Part shown: one piece after another, positions 1 through 13,470 of the stretch
Numbering within the stretch: position 1 is the stretch's first letter
Layout: every line of letters begins with the position of its first letter
Origin: Stramonita haemastoma
Taxonomy: Eukaryota > Mollusca > Gastropoda > Neogastropoda > Muricidae
Direction: 5' to 3'
NCBI GenBank assembly: GCA_030674155.1
Contig: CM060322.1
Span: forward strand, 61,134,382 to 61,198,381
Length of the DNA: 64,000 nucleotides
The notes under the pieces: model-generated
Database searches by the model: none
Told to the model about the DNA's origin: nothing
What the model saw: only the letters and a program-made list of their open reading frames with translations
Made by a program: the position numbers and the translations under genes

Positions 1-295
1 TTTCTCCCATTTTCTTTTGAACATATGTGAATTCACCCACCAGTCACAGACCCCTATTGCTGGTTCCCTACTTGATTTGGCCGTTTTCTGCCTGTTTTTC
101 CTTGTGCCCATGCAGGGTGGGTTTTTTTTAAATAAATAAAAATCATATAGATTTGTTCACACAGGTGTGTTGTTGACAGCTGAACTGGTTCATTGCTAAC
201 TGTATTATAAAAAATGAATAAAGATATGTATGACCATTGGCTTTTTCCCTTTAGAGTGAAAGAAAAGTCTACATTGATAAACACACTTCACTGTC

Positions 296-1091
296 TTTTA
301 CCCTGGGTTCTGTGATAAACACAGGGCAGTGTCTTTTTTTACCCTGTGTTCCGTGATAAACCAGCATCTAACCTGTTTCTTTTTTTTACCCTGGGTTCCG
401 TGATAAACACACTAAACTGTTCTTTTTTTTTACCCTGGGTTCCGTGATAAACACAGGGCAGTGTCTTTTTTTACCCTGGGTTCGTGATAAACACACTAAA
501 CTGTTCTTTTTTTACCCTGGGTTCCGTGATAAACACAGGGCAGTGTCTTTTTTTTACCCTGGGTTCCGTGATAAACACAGGGCAGTGTCTTTTTTTACCC
601 TGGGTTCCGTGATAAACACACTAAACTGTTCTTTTTTTACCCTGGGTTCCGTGATAAACACAGGGCAGTGTCTTTTTTTACCCTGGGTTCCGTGATAGAC
701 ACACTAAACTGTTCTTTTTTTACCCTGGGTTCCGTGATAGACACACTAAACTGTTCTTTTTTTACCTGGGTTCCGTGATAGACACACTAAACTGTTCTTT
801 TTTTACCCTGGGTTCCGTGATAAACACACTAAACTGTTCTTTTTTTTACCTGGGTTCCGTGATAGACACACTAAACTGTTCTTTTTTTTTACCCTGGGTT
901 CCGTGATAGACACACGGCACTGTCTTGTTTTACCCTGGGTTCTGTGATAAACACAGGGCACTGTCTTGTTTTACCCTGGGTTCTGTGATAAACACAGGGC
1001 ACTGTCTTGTTTTACCCTGGGTTCTGTGATAAACACACGGCACTGTCTTGTTTTACCCTGGGTTCTGTGATAAACACACCACACTGTTTTT
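296..1091. repeat. Minisatellite, about 44 bp unit
   Basis: About 18 copies of a unit built on CCCTGGGTTCCGTGATAAAC and a T run. Two tails alternate irregularly: CACTAAACTG and CAGGGCAGTG. Variation in T-run length shifts the frame between copies. Nothing is seen in bases 1-295 beyond AT-rich noncoding DNA. Confidence 0.95.
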
Positions 1092-1944
1092 TTACCAGAG
1101 GGTCACCTTTGGATCTGTGCCTTCTGCGAGGCTTAAGTGGACATGAGAATTGGCCAGGTTTCTTCCAGTACCCACTTTTCTTTACATTGTTTATTGTTGT
1201 TGTTGTTAGTGTTTGCTGTTGTTGTTGTTGTTGCTGTTGTTAGTGGTGGTAGTGAGTTGCTGTAGTTTACTTTAGATGGGAACATCAGACCTCAGGTTTG
1301 TGGTTCTCTGAGACAGGTGGATCCAGTGAGTGCAAGCTGTTTGTGAGGGTGAAGAGGGAGGCAATGGACTGTTCTGTCAGTCATACTGACTGGTGGGGCC
1401 TGTAGCCAGGCCTTTATGATGTCATAGATACCTGTGTGACATCATGGTTACTATGGCCATGTCAGTTCAGAAATGTCAATTTTTTCAAAATTCCCCCTAG
1501 CAATTAAAGAAATCCATTAAATGGTGCTTTGTTGCATTGAGGATGGTGTGTGTCAAAGTCAAGTTAAACTCAGATATCATCAACTTTTCGAGAAATTTCC
1601 GGTGTGTGTGTGTGTGGTGCGCGCGCGCTTGCGCGTGCATACGTGCAATGTGAAAGATATGCCACACATACCTCGGATGACATGATGTGCAGCAAACAAA
1701 CATGATGTAGGCTACCCAGTCAAGAGAGGAATGCCTGCATGGTCTTTCTTTTCAAATTTTAAGCCACACATCCTTGGGTTATGGCAAGTCAACAAGCAAC
1801 AGATAGGGTGTTTTTTTCAGGCAGCTGTATACTGTTTTCTGGCGAAGCAGTGTGCCAGACCTGCACAGGGGGTTGTGATGATAGCAGGCCAAGCTCCAGT
1901 TTCCTTACTACTTGCCAATGGCTGTAGTTTCTGTGAAGTATACC

Positions 1945-2300
1945 CCACGTGTCGACATATACACCACTGTGATATTACAACTCGTCACTTGTGTCAGCAC
2001 ATCCACCACTGTCACGTCACAACACGCCACTTGTGTCGGCACATCCACCACTGTGACGTTACAACACGTCACGTGTGTCGGCACATCCACCACTGTCACG
2101 TCACAACACGCCACTTGTGTCGGCACATCCACCACTGTCACGTCACAACACGCCACTTGTGTCGGCACATCCACCACTGTGACGTTACAACACGCCACTT
2201 GTGTCGGCACATCCACCACTGTCACGTCACAACACGCCACTTGTGTCGGCACATCCACCACTGTGACGTTACAACACGTCACGTGTTTCGGCACATGCAC
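1945..2300. repeat. Minisatellite, 42 bp unit
   Basis: About eight copies of a 42 bp unit that includes CACATCCACCACTGTGACGT and CACTTGTGTCGG. Because 42 is a multiple of three, several frames stay open across the array (14-residue His/Cys/Thr repeats on one strand). Between 1093 and 1944 I see only a short TTG/CTG run (1190-1240) and no gene. Confidence 0.95.
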
Positions 2301-2348
2301 CCCTTTGTGTCAGAGGGGCCTCCTAGTACCATCATACTGTTGATAATA

Positions 2349-2645
2349 TCAGTCTCAGTGGTCAGAGCGCTGGCTTTCCCCAGCCAAAGTTAAGCAGCAT
2401 CGAGTGTGGTTACCAGTTGGATAGGAGACTGTTTGCGCACCTTGGCCTCAGTACTGTCCCCCAGTTCACCCAGCTGTAAATGGGTACCTGCCCTCTTTAG
2501 GGTCAGGGAAGGTAAAGCAGTGAGGGAGAGGAGATGGGCGCCACCTCAACATGCTGGCCCCTAGAGAAGCTGAGGCCTCTGGTGCCTCACTCCCCTTCGA
2601 CCCCCTAGGTTATGGGACACTTTTACCTCTTGAAATATAAGTTAG
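2349..2645 (+). mobile_element. tRNA-derived SINE, family A
   Basis: The head, CTCAGTGGTCAGAGCGCTGG, resembles the 5' half of a tRNA with its A box. It is followed by GTGGTTACCAGTTGGATAGG and a body of about 230 bp. The same order is found in reverse at 55760-56042, where the head reads GGGATAGCTCAGTGGTCAGA, and as fragments at 5249-5324 and 54860-55050. Confidence 0.85.
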
Positions 2646-2680
2646 ACGCATTTATCATTACAATCACCTAAATAAGAATA

Positions 2681-2682
<2 letters not shown>

Positions 2683-2747
<65 letters not shown>

Positions 2748-2760
2748 CGCGCGCGCGTGC
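2683..2760. repeat. (TG)n(CG)n microsatellite
   Basis: Alternating TG runs for about 55 bp and then passes into a (GC)n stretch. Alternating purine-pyrimidine DNA of this kind is prone to Z-form. A short AAATC run (2765-2780) and another TG tract follow, reaching the acceptor of the exon at 2865. Confidence 0.95.
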
Positions 2761-2864
2761 GTCAAATCAAATCAAATCAAATTTTTATTTCCAGATGGTA
2801 CATTGAATAAGCATTCGTGTGTGTGTGTGTGCGTGCACGCGCGTGCATGTGCGTGTGTGTGCAG

Positions 2865-3565
2865 GATGACGGAGTGGCTGAACCAGTACGAGCGCGTGGC
2901 GCAGCGGCAGCAGCAGTACCTGCAGAAGATTCGGGATCTCCGGCAGAGGCTGCAGACCAAAGGACGAGCGCTACATGATGCTCTCCATTGAGCGCCTGCG
3001 CAACACGCCGCGTCAGGAATCCGAGCCCCTCCCACTTCCGGTCCACAAGAACCCGGATTACAAGAGTCACGTGCCCTGGTCGTCCTCTCTCCTCGCTCAC
3101 TCCTTCTACCCCAAGATGAGCTGCCCCTCTCCCAGGCTGCTGGCTGACGCTTCAGAACTCCCGTCCCCGGAGCGTCCTGCAGGGAGCTACGCCTGTGTGG
3201 TGTCCGGGGAGAGACTCCTGCCCAAACAGCATCCCAAACACCTGCACCCCCTCCCGGCTAAACACTTGGGCAAGGACAAGGGAGACAAGCCCGGTGCGCC
3301 TGAATCGATGGCGCTGGAGAGGAACAAGACAGATTACGAGCCCATCGAGAGCATCGCCAGGAGAAACCGGATTCAGTTTTCCGGTTACCTGACCACCGGG
3401 GATGAGCAGAGGGAGCAGCATGGGGGGAGAGGGGAGGCTGGCGGGAGGGTGAGTGGGCGAGAGGGGAGAGGGGAGACTGGCGGGCGGGAGAGTGGGCGAG
3501 AGGCGTCTCGTGCTCTGTCGGTGGTGGCTCATGCTGGGGATGTGTCGCCCAGGGAGGATGTCTGA
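2865..3565 (+). CDS. Last exon of an unrecognised coiled-coil protein, one-base frame break
   Basis: After a TGTGCAG acceptor the exon reads MTEWLNQYERVAQRQQQYLQ and continues K-I-R-D-L-R-Q-R-L-Q-T-K, a Gln/Arg-rich amphipathic helix likely to form a coiled coil. Near 2964 the frame shifts by one (one extra base in AAAGGAC). It resumes D-E-R-Y-M-M-L-S-I-E-R-L-R-N-T-P-R, then H-K-N-P-D-Y-K-S-H-V-P-W, a basic middle, and Y-E-P-I-E-S-I-A-R-R-N-R-I-Q-F-S-G-Y-L. It ends in two imperfect copies of a Gly/Arg-rich unit and stops at 3563-3565. The long open frame and GC-rich codon use support real coding. The ATG directly after the acceptor may not be the true start; upstream exons are not recognised. 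I do not recognise the family. The frame break is probably a sequence error; a pseudogene is the alternative. Confidence 0.65.
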
Positions 3566-3649
3566 AATCTGATGAACTGTCTGGGGGTCAGGCCAAAGCT
3601 GGACTGGTATTGCTGCTGGCCTCGGCACGCCCTTCATAGCTGGCTGGGA

Positions 3650-3960
3650 CTTGTGATTGTGAATAGTGAACAGTGAACAGCTTTTGTGAGGCAAGATAAA
3701 GGGGGGGGGGGGGGGGAGACTATGTTGAGGGTAGGTCAAGACAATAATAACAACGAAGAAAGAAGAGGGAAAAGTGCCAGAGTGAATAGTGAACAGTGAA
3801 AAACTTTGTGTGAGGCAAGATGAAGAGGAGAGATCATGTTGAGGGTAGGTCAAGACAAAGATTACAAGAAGGGGAAAAGAGCCAATGTGAAAAGTGAACA
3901 GCTTTGTGTGAGGCAGGATAAAGGGGGGGGGGGGGGGGGGACCGTGTTGAGAGCTGGTTC
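3650..3960. repeat. Three tandem copies of a roughly 120 bp unit with G runs
   Basis: Units share GTGAATAGTGAACAGTGAA, GTGAGGCAAGATAAAG with a G run, and TTGAGGGTAGGTCAAGAC. They lie about 85 bp after the stop of the plus-strand gene, so probably in its 3' UTR. The stretch to 4440 shows nothing further. Confidence 0.85.
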
Positions 3961-4449
3961 AAGAAAAAGCCAGAAAAGCCGGTGGTGTGGTCGTGCCAGT
4001 GTGTACAGGTTCCAGGCCTTGAAGAATACCCCAACATCTGATCTCAGACATGTTGCGCCAAAAGCCGGGCTGCTTGACAAATGGATTCCTTTCTGTTTAT
4101 TCAGTTCCAAGTTATATAATAATGTATGCAGACTCAGGATTGTACCCAAGATTTACATATCGCTCTGTATCTCTAAAAGCTTCTAACACAGACGACCAAC
4201 ATTTTCCTCAGATTTATTTTTCATTCGTTTCTCAATTAGACTTCCGAGGTGCACCAATGGTGAGATGTGTATGCAACTGTTTTTACCCGCCATTAAGGCA
4301 GCTGCATTCCGACTTCAGGGATGTCAAGATAATTGTGATGTAAAACGTCTGAATTTTCATAACATGTTTAAGAACAGCGGTGAGTTTTTAGAACATTTTG
4401 TTTACTGCATAATGATACTCTAAGCATATTTTCTATTTCTACTGTTATC

Positions 4450-4645
4450 TTTCACGTGCACTAGATGTGTCTTGCACACAGGACTTCAGTTTGTCTCATC
4501 CAAAAGACTACAACCCAGACCACCACTCACGGTCTGGTGGATGGGGGAAAAGTTTCGAGCACAAAGAGGGACTGAACCACTCACACTTCGACCCGAACAT
4601 TTCACTTTCTAGGCAGGTGCATAACCTCTAGACCACCGATCCACC
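4450..4645 (-). mobile_element. tRNA-derived SINE, second type
   Basis: Read on the minus strand it begins GGTGGATCGGTGGTCTAGAG and later has GTTCGGGTCGAA, which resemble the A and B boxes of a tRNA-type pol III promoter at normal spacing. The body ends in the CATCCAAAAGACT motif shared with other dispersed repeats here. An (AG)n microsatellite follows at 4741-4817. Confidence 0.7.
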
Positions 4646-4751
4646 TAATTGTACCTGAATGAATCAGTGTAATCCATACCAATCCATACTATTACTCAAA
4701 GATTTTAAGTTTTTAAGTGTGTGTGTGTGCGTGCGTGCGTGGAGAGAGAGA

Positions 4752-4817
<66 letters not shown>

Positions 4818-5248
4818 ACAAAAAAAACAACCAGTGACAATCTTTAATTCGTTTGCCAATGTTTAGCATGCACATGCCTGCGTTATCTGTGTGAATGTGT
4901 GTGTGCCCTTTGCATGCTGCAAAAATGCCAGCTTGATGTCATGGTGTATACATGGATGGGTAGATATACTGACAAGACAGAGCTGAGTGCATGAATGGGT
5001 AGATGTAGTCACATAGAGGTGTGAGCTTGAGTGGGTAGATGTAGGCTACTGTGGAATGTTAGACTTATCATGAGACCTATGGACGTAACTAAAGCAGATT
5101 TTATACAGCTGTGTGTTTATGTTAATCATTCATCACGTGCAGTGGGCAGAGTTTTCACGTTTGTGGAGAGTGAAGTTTGTATTTGCTTTTAAGAAAAATA
5201 TTAAAAAGTCCAAGTATGAACTTGCGTTTATGCGAGTCCTGTTGTATG

Positions 5249-5324
5249 TAACATCCAACTGGTAACCACACTCGGCCCTGCTGAACTTGACTGGAGCTCT
5301 GACCACTCAGCTATCCCACCCCAA
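5249..5324 (-). mobile_element. SINE family A, truncated head
   Basis: The reverse complement reads GGGATAGCTGAGTGGTCAGA, then GTGTGGTTACCAGTTGGATG, matching the head of the copy at 2349. The body is missing. No gene is seen between 4820 and 5600. Confidence 0.75.
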
Positions 5325-5601
5325 ATTTTATGTGCATTATACATGTATGTGCGAGTGCATCTATACCAATTTTTTTGGCATGATAGGGCATGTGCATGTC
5401 AGTGTGTAAGGATGCAAGTGTATGTATGTACGAATGTGTTACATGTTACGTAATGTGTGTACATGTATGAATGTGTGTACATGTATGAATGTTGATGTTA
5501 CATGTATGAATGTGTACACGTACTTGTAAATGTGCAATGCAGACAGGACTGCCTGTCCAAAAATAATCTTAAAACAAAACATCTTGTAATGGTGCTGGCA
5601 A

Positions 5602-5665
5602 GCACACACACACACACACACCACACCCACCACCACCACCATCACCAACCAATTTTACCATATTG

Positions 5666-5708
<43 letters not shown>

Positions 5709-5728
5709 CGTCACACACACACAGTCAC
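5602..5728. repeat. (CA)n / (CAC)n microsatellite
   Basis: Two CA tracts are separated by a CAC-rich stretch. On the minus strand this is a GU-rich segment just beyond the candidate poly(A) signal at 5761-5766. From 5730 to 7950 I see AT-rich noncoding DNA without a recognisable element. Confidence 0.95.
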
Positions 5729-7954
5729 ACACATAACAAAACTTCATAAAACAAATGACTTTTATTTTACAGTAACAATCGATCTTCTAGCATGAACTGT
5801 ATAAACAAACACGTACATGTACACATGCTTTCATAATACACGAAGACAAAACGGTTAACTGACAGCAACAGTGTCTGTGGCACCAGGGACCAACTCCATA
5901 CGACCACCTCAGACTGCAGCAAACCGCCAAGTTCTGACCTCAGCTTCCACAGTCAGACACATCATCATACACATTACTCTGCTTGGCTTGTAACGCTAGT
6001 ACGGTATACATCAGTATTTCCTCTATTGATACACTCTGTATTGAAGTTACCAACATGTTCTAGTCTTTTTTTCTTTGTAATTGCAACACCACTGTATTTG
6101 CCAGGCTCGAAACAAACACAGAATGCACAGAGAGGGGAGGGGGGAGGAACACAGGTTGTATGAATAAATGAAGCGATAACTGACGAGAGAAAAATGAAGA
6201 AGCTTACGATCACACTTTTTCCACATTAAAACCCTCCCAAACATGAGGACAGAAACCCCCCCCCCCCCTCCCTTCTCTACCTGCTACAAATCAAACATGA
6301 AAAAAAAGGAAAAGGGGGGAGAGAGAGGGGTGAGGGAGAGGAAAGGTGTGTGACTGTACGTGACTGATTGTAAGGCAAGCACAGGGAGAGAGAGGCAAGA
6401 AAGCAACTTATATTTTTTAAAATAGGAAAAAAAACCACCCCCAAAAATCAATGATGACCACAAATAGAATCGTCGAGAGAGACAGAATGACAAAGTAGGT
6501 AATAAGATGGTAAGAGGGGAAAAGAATTGACAAGAAAACAAACCCAAAAAAAGACAGAGACAGGCAAATAACAGAGAGAAAATGAAGGGCAGCCCCAGTT
6601 GTGTGACCAGGTACAGACGTCGACATCCTACACTACATCTCTACCCACACTGACTGAGGCTCTACACGGACAATGATATGAGTGCCAGAAAATACACCTA
6701 CACAGACAGACCATTCAGGAAAAACACTATTTCTACAGTCGATCGAAAATGACAATACATCCATATCAGGTTTTATTTTTAACAATTATTCAAAATGTTC
6801 TAATGCCTGCCAAAGTGACAGAAACAGTCAAGCCATATGACACGTTCCCTTTCCTTCAGACATCCAACCTTTGTGGGCTGAACCTTAGTACAGGTAGCCA
6901 ACCAGGTGTCTGTTGTTAGATTCCTCTGTCCAACAGACATTCACAGACTGACAGACAGATACAGACACGCCGAGACATCAATCTGCATTAGTGTGACCCT
7001 CACCTGTGTGTGTAAATAGCAGCACTGTCTCAACATGGCCTGACCCATCTTTGCCCAAGGACTCATAATAAATAAATATATCCACCTCCTCTGCTATGTA
7101 ACACTGTAATAATCCTGTGACTCTCTACAGCCAACACACCAGCCCCTGCTGGCCACAGCCAGTGACCTGGTCAGCAAAAAAGAGTCAGGTGCTGGCCACA
7201 GTGAGTGACCTGGTCAGGAAAAATGAGCCAAGCTGTGCTTCACCACGCTTCCTTTTCTCACTCTCCCTGCAGCACAAGCCCTCAACAATTTTGTCTTTTA
7301 CATCAGTTTTTCTATTTTAAAAAAAACACCAAAAAATCCAACAAGCAAATGAAAAAAAAATCTTGTGACCTTCTTAAAATCTGCAATGAAGCACATTTGC
7401 TATGAGAACAGTAACAACTCCATGGCACACTGTTATGCAGCGTATACTGACTGACCTGTGTAGAAGTGAGCTGAGCAATTGCATGGAGAGATATGTATCT
7501 ATGTATCGACCATCAGCTTTTCTAAGCTGTCCCGTTGATTGTGACACACAATGTGCTGCCATCAACACAGACACTAGGGACAACTCGTCCATACAAATGC
7601 CATGGGCCGCTACAAGAGATGAAACAATAAATATATTTTTTAATTTCTGATTTTTTTTTCCGGGGGAATACCAGAAGACGTATATATAGTATAGTATTGT
7701 ATTTGTCCATTTATATATTGTACAATATATTTGCATATATAGTATGGTTATATTTTACACTTAAGATTTCTCTGCATTTAATTCAGGCTGATCCCCCCCC
7801 CCCCACCGCCCTGCCCCTTTGTTGATGGCAATATCGTGTCATTTCATACAAATGATAAAAGTTCATGTCAAATTTCTTCAGTGGGTGGTTCCACAACCGA
7901 GAAGTGAAAGCAAATTGAGAATCTATCTGTTCTTCCACTGAGCAACTGGTGCCA

Positions 7955-8312
7955 CAATGACTGCCTCCTATAGCATGCATATACTGACCCATAATGACTG
8001 CCTCCTATAAGTATACCAATAATGACTGCCTCCCTATAGCAGTATACCAATAATGACTGCCTCCTATAGTCAGTATACCAATATGACTGCCTTCCTATAG
8101 TCCTATAGCCAACTGACTGCCTTCCTATAGTAGTATACCATAATGACTGCCTTTCTATAGAGTATACCAATACTTGACTGCCTTCCTATAGTTATATACC
8201 ATACTGACTGCCTTCTATAGTATAACCATACTGACTGCCTTCCTATAGTATATACCCACACTGCCGCCTCCCTATAGTATAGCCACACTGACTGCCTCTC
8301 TATAGTGCCACA
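7955..8312. repeat. Degenerate minisatellite, about 35 bp
   Basis: Roughly ten copies of AATGACTGCCTCCTATAG with AGTATACC, drifting to ACTGACTGCCTTCCTATAG. Copy lengths vary between about 30 and 40 bp. A (CA)n tract follows at 8692-8750 and a CAGCA-type run at 8958-9025. No gene is seen to 9660. Confidence 0.9.
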
Positions 8313-8691
8313 CACCCTGCTCTTTACAAGTGTTGCTTCTCTCCACAATTTGCTGACACCCTATGAACACCATATAAATGTCTACCCACCGTTCAACAAA
8401 TAAAAACCCCAGACAATAAAATATAAAAGAAATAAAATCAGCTTCAAATCACTGTGATCTTTTCCAACTATCAATCAATTCCTTCAATCATTTCACCACA
8501 GTTGCCACACAGACATAATGTGCCACTGCAAGGATTAACAACTGCACAGAGAGACAGACAGAGAGAGGCAGAGACAGAGAGAGACATAGAGAGATATTGC
8601 TCCTTGACATAGACAGAAACAGAGAGAGAGGAAAAAGAATGCTGATGGTTGTGGCTTCACTGCCCTGACTTAACTACGGTCATTTACTATT

Positions 8692-8726
<35 letters not shown>

Positions 8727-9664
8727 ACACAGACACACACACACACACTCTATTATGTACACTACACAGCACCAGCACACGAACGAATCTCAGTCAAGGA
8801 TGAAGAGCAGGCCTGTAGTGTTGCAACGTCTAGAGGTGGGGGGGCCTGCTAACTTGACTAGAAAGAAAGGTCCATGAGTGGAGACGAACACTGCACCACA
8901 CCACAGTCTGTTGTGTGAGGAAGGAGAAGTCCATGACTGCAGCAGGTAGAAACTGTTGCAGCGCAGCACAGCACAGCACAGCACAGCACAGAGTGCAAGC
9001 ACAGCACAGCACAGCACAGCACAGCGGTCTGCCCCCACTCCACCCACCCACCTAAGTTAGGCTGCTTGCCTCAAGCCCAGGACAGAACAGCAGCACAGTC
9101 TACAGTGCTGTACACCACACAACTAGGGAGAAAAAACAAAAAAAGCCACCATTGCACATCATCATTCACCAGTGGCTGAACATTGTATTGACTATGGTTG
9201 TGTCCTGTTGTGGATATACATATATAGATATCAAAACCAGAAACAATAGGAGTATGATGCAAGTCTACCTACGCTACAGCATGCTACTTCAAATGTCTAT
9301 CACTTGGTGCACAACAGTTCAGTTCAGTGACATAGATAAGTCTCTTCTCTCTCTTAGGCATGCACATATGTACGCATGCTGGCACACGCTCACACACGCG
9401 TGCGCGCACACATATACACACACACACTTAAAAATGGAAGAATAGAAAATTGAAATGACTACTACACTGTATGCACACCCATGAGCATTCTAAAATCTAC
9501 TGAGTGCGACACTTTGCAATAAAAACGGTCAGCTCAACACACGCTTCCTTTCCTCTCTCGCTCCCTGGAACATCTACGGGCATCTCCACGTCACCTACAT
9601 CTCCCATCCCATCTCCCCATCTTCACACCTTCCACCCCTCATCAACACAGTGTACAGCTCTCCA

Positions 9665-10020
9665 ACTGCCCATAATACAGACACACGGAAAGAAACTTTC
9701 ACTTAAGAACATGTACAGCACTCTAATTGCCCATGATACAGACACATGGAAAGAAACTTTCACTTAAGAACATGTACAGCACTCTAATTGCCCATGATAC
9801 AGACACACGGAAAGAAACTTTCACTTAAGAACATGTACAGCACTCTAATTGCCCATGATACAGACACACGGAAACTTTCACTTAAGAACATGTACAGCAC
9901 TCTAATTGCCCATGATAGAGACACACGGAAAGAAACTTTCAGTTATGGACATGTACAGCATTCTATTTCTAACTGCCCTTGATACAGACACACGTAAAGA
10001 AACACTTTCAGTTATGGACA
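9665..10020. repeat. Minisatellite, about 61 bp unit
   Basis: Six copies of a unit containing GATACAGACACACGGAAAGA, AACTTTCACTTAAGAACATG and CAGCACTCTAATTGCCC. The last copies carry small deletions. From 10030 to 10440 there is nothing further. Confidence 0.93.
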
Positions 10021-10439
10021 CGACATGAAAGAAATTTCAATTCACACACGTACTGCACACAGTGCAAATCAGTTTACAATGCAATGACACGAACGAGTTC
10101 AGAACCAACTGTTTTATCACAAAAGAAGAATGATGACACCATTCTGATAGACCTGTGTGCATGTCCTTTCTGAACAAAACAAACAAAAACCATAAAGAAA
10201 ACAGTCAGAAATCATGGATACAGGACATGGCCACTCACTTCACAGCTAGCCTGGCTCTCTACAACTACATGTGGAAGAAGACAACAAGTGTACAGAAGTC
10301 TCCAGTTTACCTCTGTCGTCTGTTACACTTTGCTTCTGAGTATGATCAAGTTTGTCACTTCCTTGCCACCTCTGACATTCATTTGCATGAGCTGTGCTCT
10401 CCACTCACTGCCTGTACATCGTCTTTTTTGCTCTCACAT

Positions 10440-10529
10440 ACGTACACACACAGACACAGACACAGACACACAGACACAGACACACAGACACACTTTCCAA
10501 TCAAGAGTCCACCACACACACACACACAC

Positions 10530-10574
<45 letters not shown>

Positions 10575-10927
10575 GCTTTCTCAATACAATACTCAGACCC
10601 CAATGCCAAACACCTATGCCCCCATGTTTTTCAGCCTGATACAAACATGTACACCTGTAGCCAGCCAGCCAAGCAAGCAGAACATTGACACCTTCCCCTG
10701 ACCCCTCCCTTTCAGGCCCAGAAATGCACACACTGTTGTTTTAGCCATGTATCTTTAAAAAAAAAAAAAAAAAAGATAATAATAAAAGGAGCAGTAGGCA
10801 GGAGAAACAGAAAAGAGAGAGAGTGGTTATTGCACAAATGTCCAGCACACTGTATGTCCACGCACATAAAACACGCATACAACACGCACGTACGCACGCA
10901 ACACACACACACAATACACACACACAT

Positions 10928-10960
<33 letters not shown>

Positions 10961-10964
10961 CACA

Positions 10965-11014
<50 letters not shown>

Positions 11015-11328
11015 CCCCTGAATACTTCATCTCTTGAACTGCTGTCCTCAACTCTGCCCACTCTATGCAGACAATGCTTCACTGTGTCTACTACTTCTTC
11101 ATCCTCACAATCAGCAGACATATTGAACAAGGTTTTCTCAGAAACCTAAACTGACAGACATGACAAAAGGCCATTGACTTCACCACCACCACCACCACCA
11201 CCATCATTACTTTCTAACTACAAAAAGTCGACTTCTCTGACCATTTCACTCAACTCCCTTCCCTTTAGTTTCCCCCTAACTATCCCCCTCCCACCCCCAT
11301 TCCCTCCTTTTCTCGCAATTTCTTTTTC

Positions 11329-11395
<67 letters not shown>
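10440..11395. repeat. Cluster of microsatellites
   Basis: (CAGA)n and (CA)n at 10448-10572, an A run at 10758-10774, a long interrupted (CA)n at 10900-11010, (CAC)n at 11180-11202 and (TA)n at 11334-11393. No coding signal is seen between them or on to 11865. Confidence 0.95.
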
Positions 11396-11400
<5 letters not shown>

Positions 11401-11865
11401 GCGTGACATCACCAGGTAAGAGCAAACACCCAACACATAAAACAAAAGCCCTACAGGTACATGGATTAAAGGGGGGGAGGGGGTCACAGGTTTTCGTCAC
11501 ACCAAACTCAACATCCCTCTTCATTCCACCTATCCCTGAAAAGGTTTTTTCTTTTTTGCAGATCGTGTCGTCATGTCCTTAGCTTCTGCCTAATTCTGTG
11601 ATAGACGCCCCATGTCAACGACACAACAACAACGACAAAGAAGACAGACACTGTCACCTGACATCATGGTGAGATGGATGACGCAACGCATGATTAACAA
11701 AGTTAGCCCTAAACACTGAACATGGGAGGCTGCTACTGTTAAAAAAATAATGTTACCAAAAAAAGAATAAAAAACTGGAAAAAAAAATACCATCAACTCG
11801 TTTCATCACTGTTTTAGTCATGACCTTTTTTCAGGACCACTTCCCTGGATGGATGCTGCAAGCAC

Positions 11866-12745
11866 TTGTATGTTTAGTGACAGTTTGTATGTCTATGAAC
11901 ACTGTGTATGTTTATTGACAGTTTGTATGTCTATGAACACTGTGTATGTTTATTGACAGTTTGTATGTCTATGAACACTGTGTATGTCTGCTGACAGCCT
12001 GTATGTCTATGAACACTGTGTATGTCTGCTGACAGCCTGTATGTCTATGAACACTGTGCATGTCTGCTGACAGTTTGTATGTCTATGAACACTGTGTATG
12101 TCTGCTGACAGTTTGTATGTCTATGAACACTGTGTATGCCTGCTGACAGTTTGTATGTCTATGAACACTGTGTATGTCTGCTGACAGTTTGTATGTCTAT
12201 GAACACTGTGTATGTCTGCTGACAGTTTGTATGTCTATGAACACTGTGTAAGTCTGCTGACAGCTTGTATGTCTATGAACACTGTGTAAGTCTGCTGTCA
12301 GCCTGTGTGTCTATGAACACTGTGTATGTCTGCTGACAGCCTGTATGTCTATGAACACTGTGTATGTCTGCTGTCAGCCTGTATGTCTATGAACACTGTG
12401 TATGTCTGCTGACAGCTTGTATGTCTATGAACACTGTGTATGTCTGCTGACAGCTTGTATGTCTATGAACACTGTGTATGCCTGCTGACAGTTTGTATGT
12501 CTATGAACACTGTGTATGTCTGCTGACAGTTTGAATGTCTATGAACACTGTGTATGTCTGCTGACAGCTTGTATGTCTATGAACACTGTGTATGTCTGCT
12601 GACAGTTTGTATGTCTATGAACACTGTGTATGTCTGCTGACAGTTTGTATGTCTATGAACACTGTGTATGTCTGCTGACAGCTTGTATGTCTATGAACAC
12701 TGTGTAAATCTGTTGACAGCCTGTATGTTCATTGACAGTTTGTCT
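11866..12745. repeat. Minisatellite, 38 bp unit, about 23 copies
   Basis: The unit is TGTGTATGTCTGCTGACAGT then TTGTATGTCTATGAACAC. Copies are very similar, so the array is young or kept homogeneous. Variants such as GACAGCCT and TGTCAGCC recur in neighbouring copies. From 12770 to 13440 the sequence is A-rich, with no gene. Confidence 0.97.
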
Positions 12746-13434
12746 ATTTGTATGTCTATAGACAAAGGTCTGCTGATATCACATGGGGGGGGAGGGGGCA
12801 CGAGTCATTAAACTACACAATCTGACAACAAAACTTTATCTGCTTTGGAAAAAAAAAAATTGAAAAAAATATATATACAAATTTGAAAAAATAAAAGTCA
12901 TCCGCACAAAGATGATATGAACAGAACTGAATGGAAGAAGCAGACATCCCTGAAGGAACTGACACAAAAACACCGACAGAGAACAAAGAAAACAAAGACA
13001 TAACCGAAAAAAGGGAAGCAAGAAATATGGCCTTCATGTTGTTGGTCTTCTGTACACTACAGGCAAGCCCAGCTGAGAAAATCTCTTTAAAAAAAATAAT
13101 TAAATTTTAAAAATAAATAAATAAATAAAATAAGTTTTTAAAAAAATATATAAATAATAATTTTTTTTAAAAACAAAAAAAACACCAAAAAATATTTTTT
13201 AAAAACTGTAAAGAAAAAAAAACTAAAAAAACCACCCTCTCAGTTATCACACATGACTGAAGTCACCGTCACTTTCAAGCATCACTAGTGCACAAGCATA
13301 TATGGAAAAATTGTACAGGCTTTATCATCTCTCCCACAGTACATATGCCTCAATACCCAAATGTACATGTATACATACATACATACACAAACCTATACAC
13401 AATATAACACACAGTCGTCGACATATAAAATTAA

Positions 13435-13436
<2 letters not shown>

Positions 13437-13470
<34 letters not shown>

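Noticed and set aside
1908..2393. Long overlapping open frames with 14-residue His/Cys/Thr repeats
   Set aside because: They arise because the 42 bp repeat unit is a multiple of three; frames are open on both strands at once and there is no splice or codon signal.
2349..2645. tRNA gene
   Set aside because: Only the tRNA-like head is present and no cloverleaf can close; the same block is repeated elsewhere, so it is a SINE.
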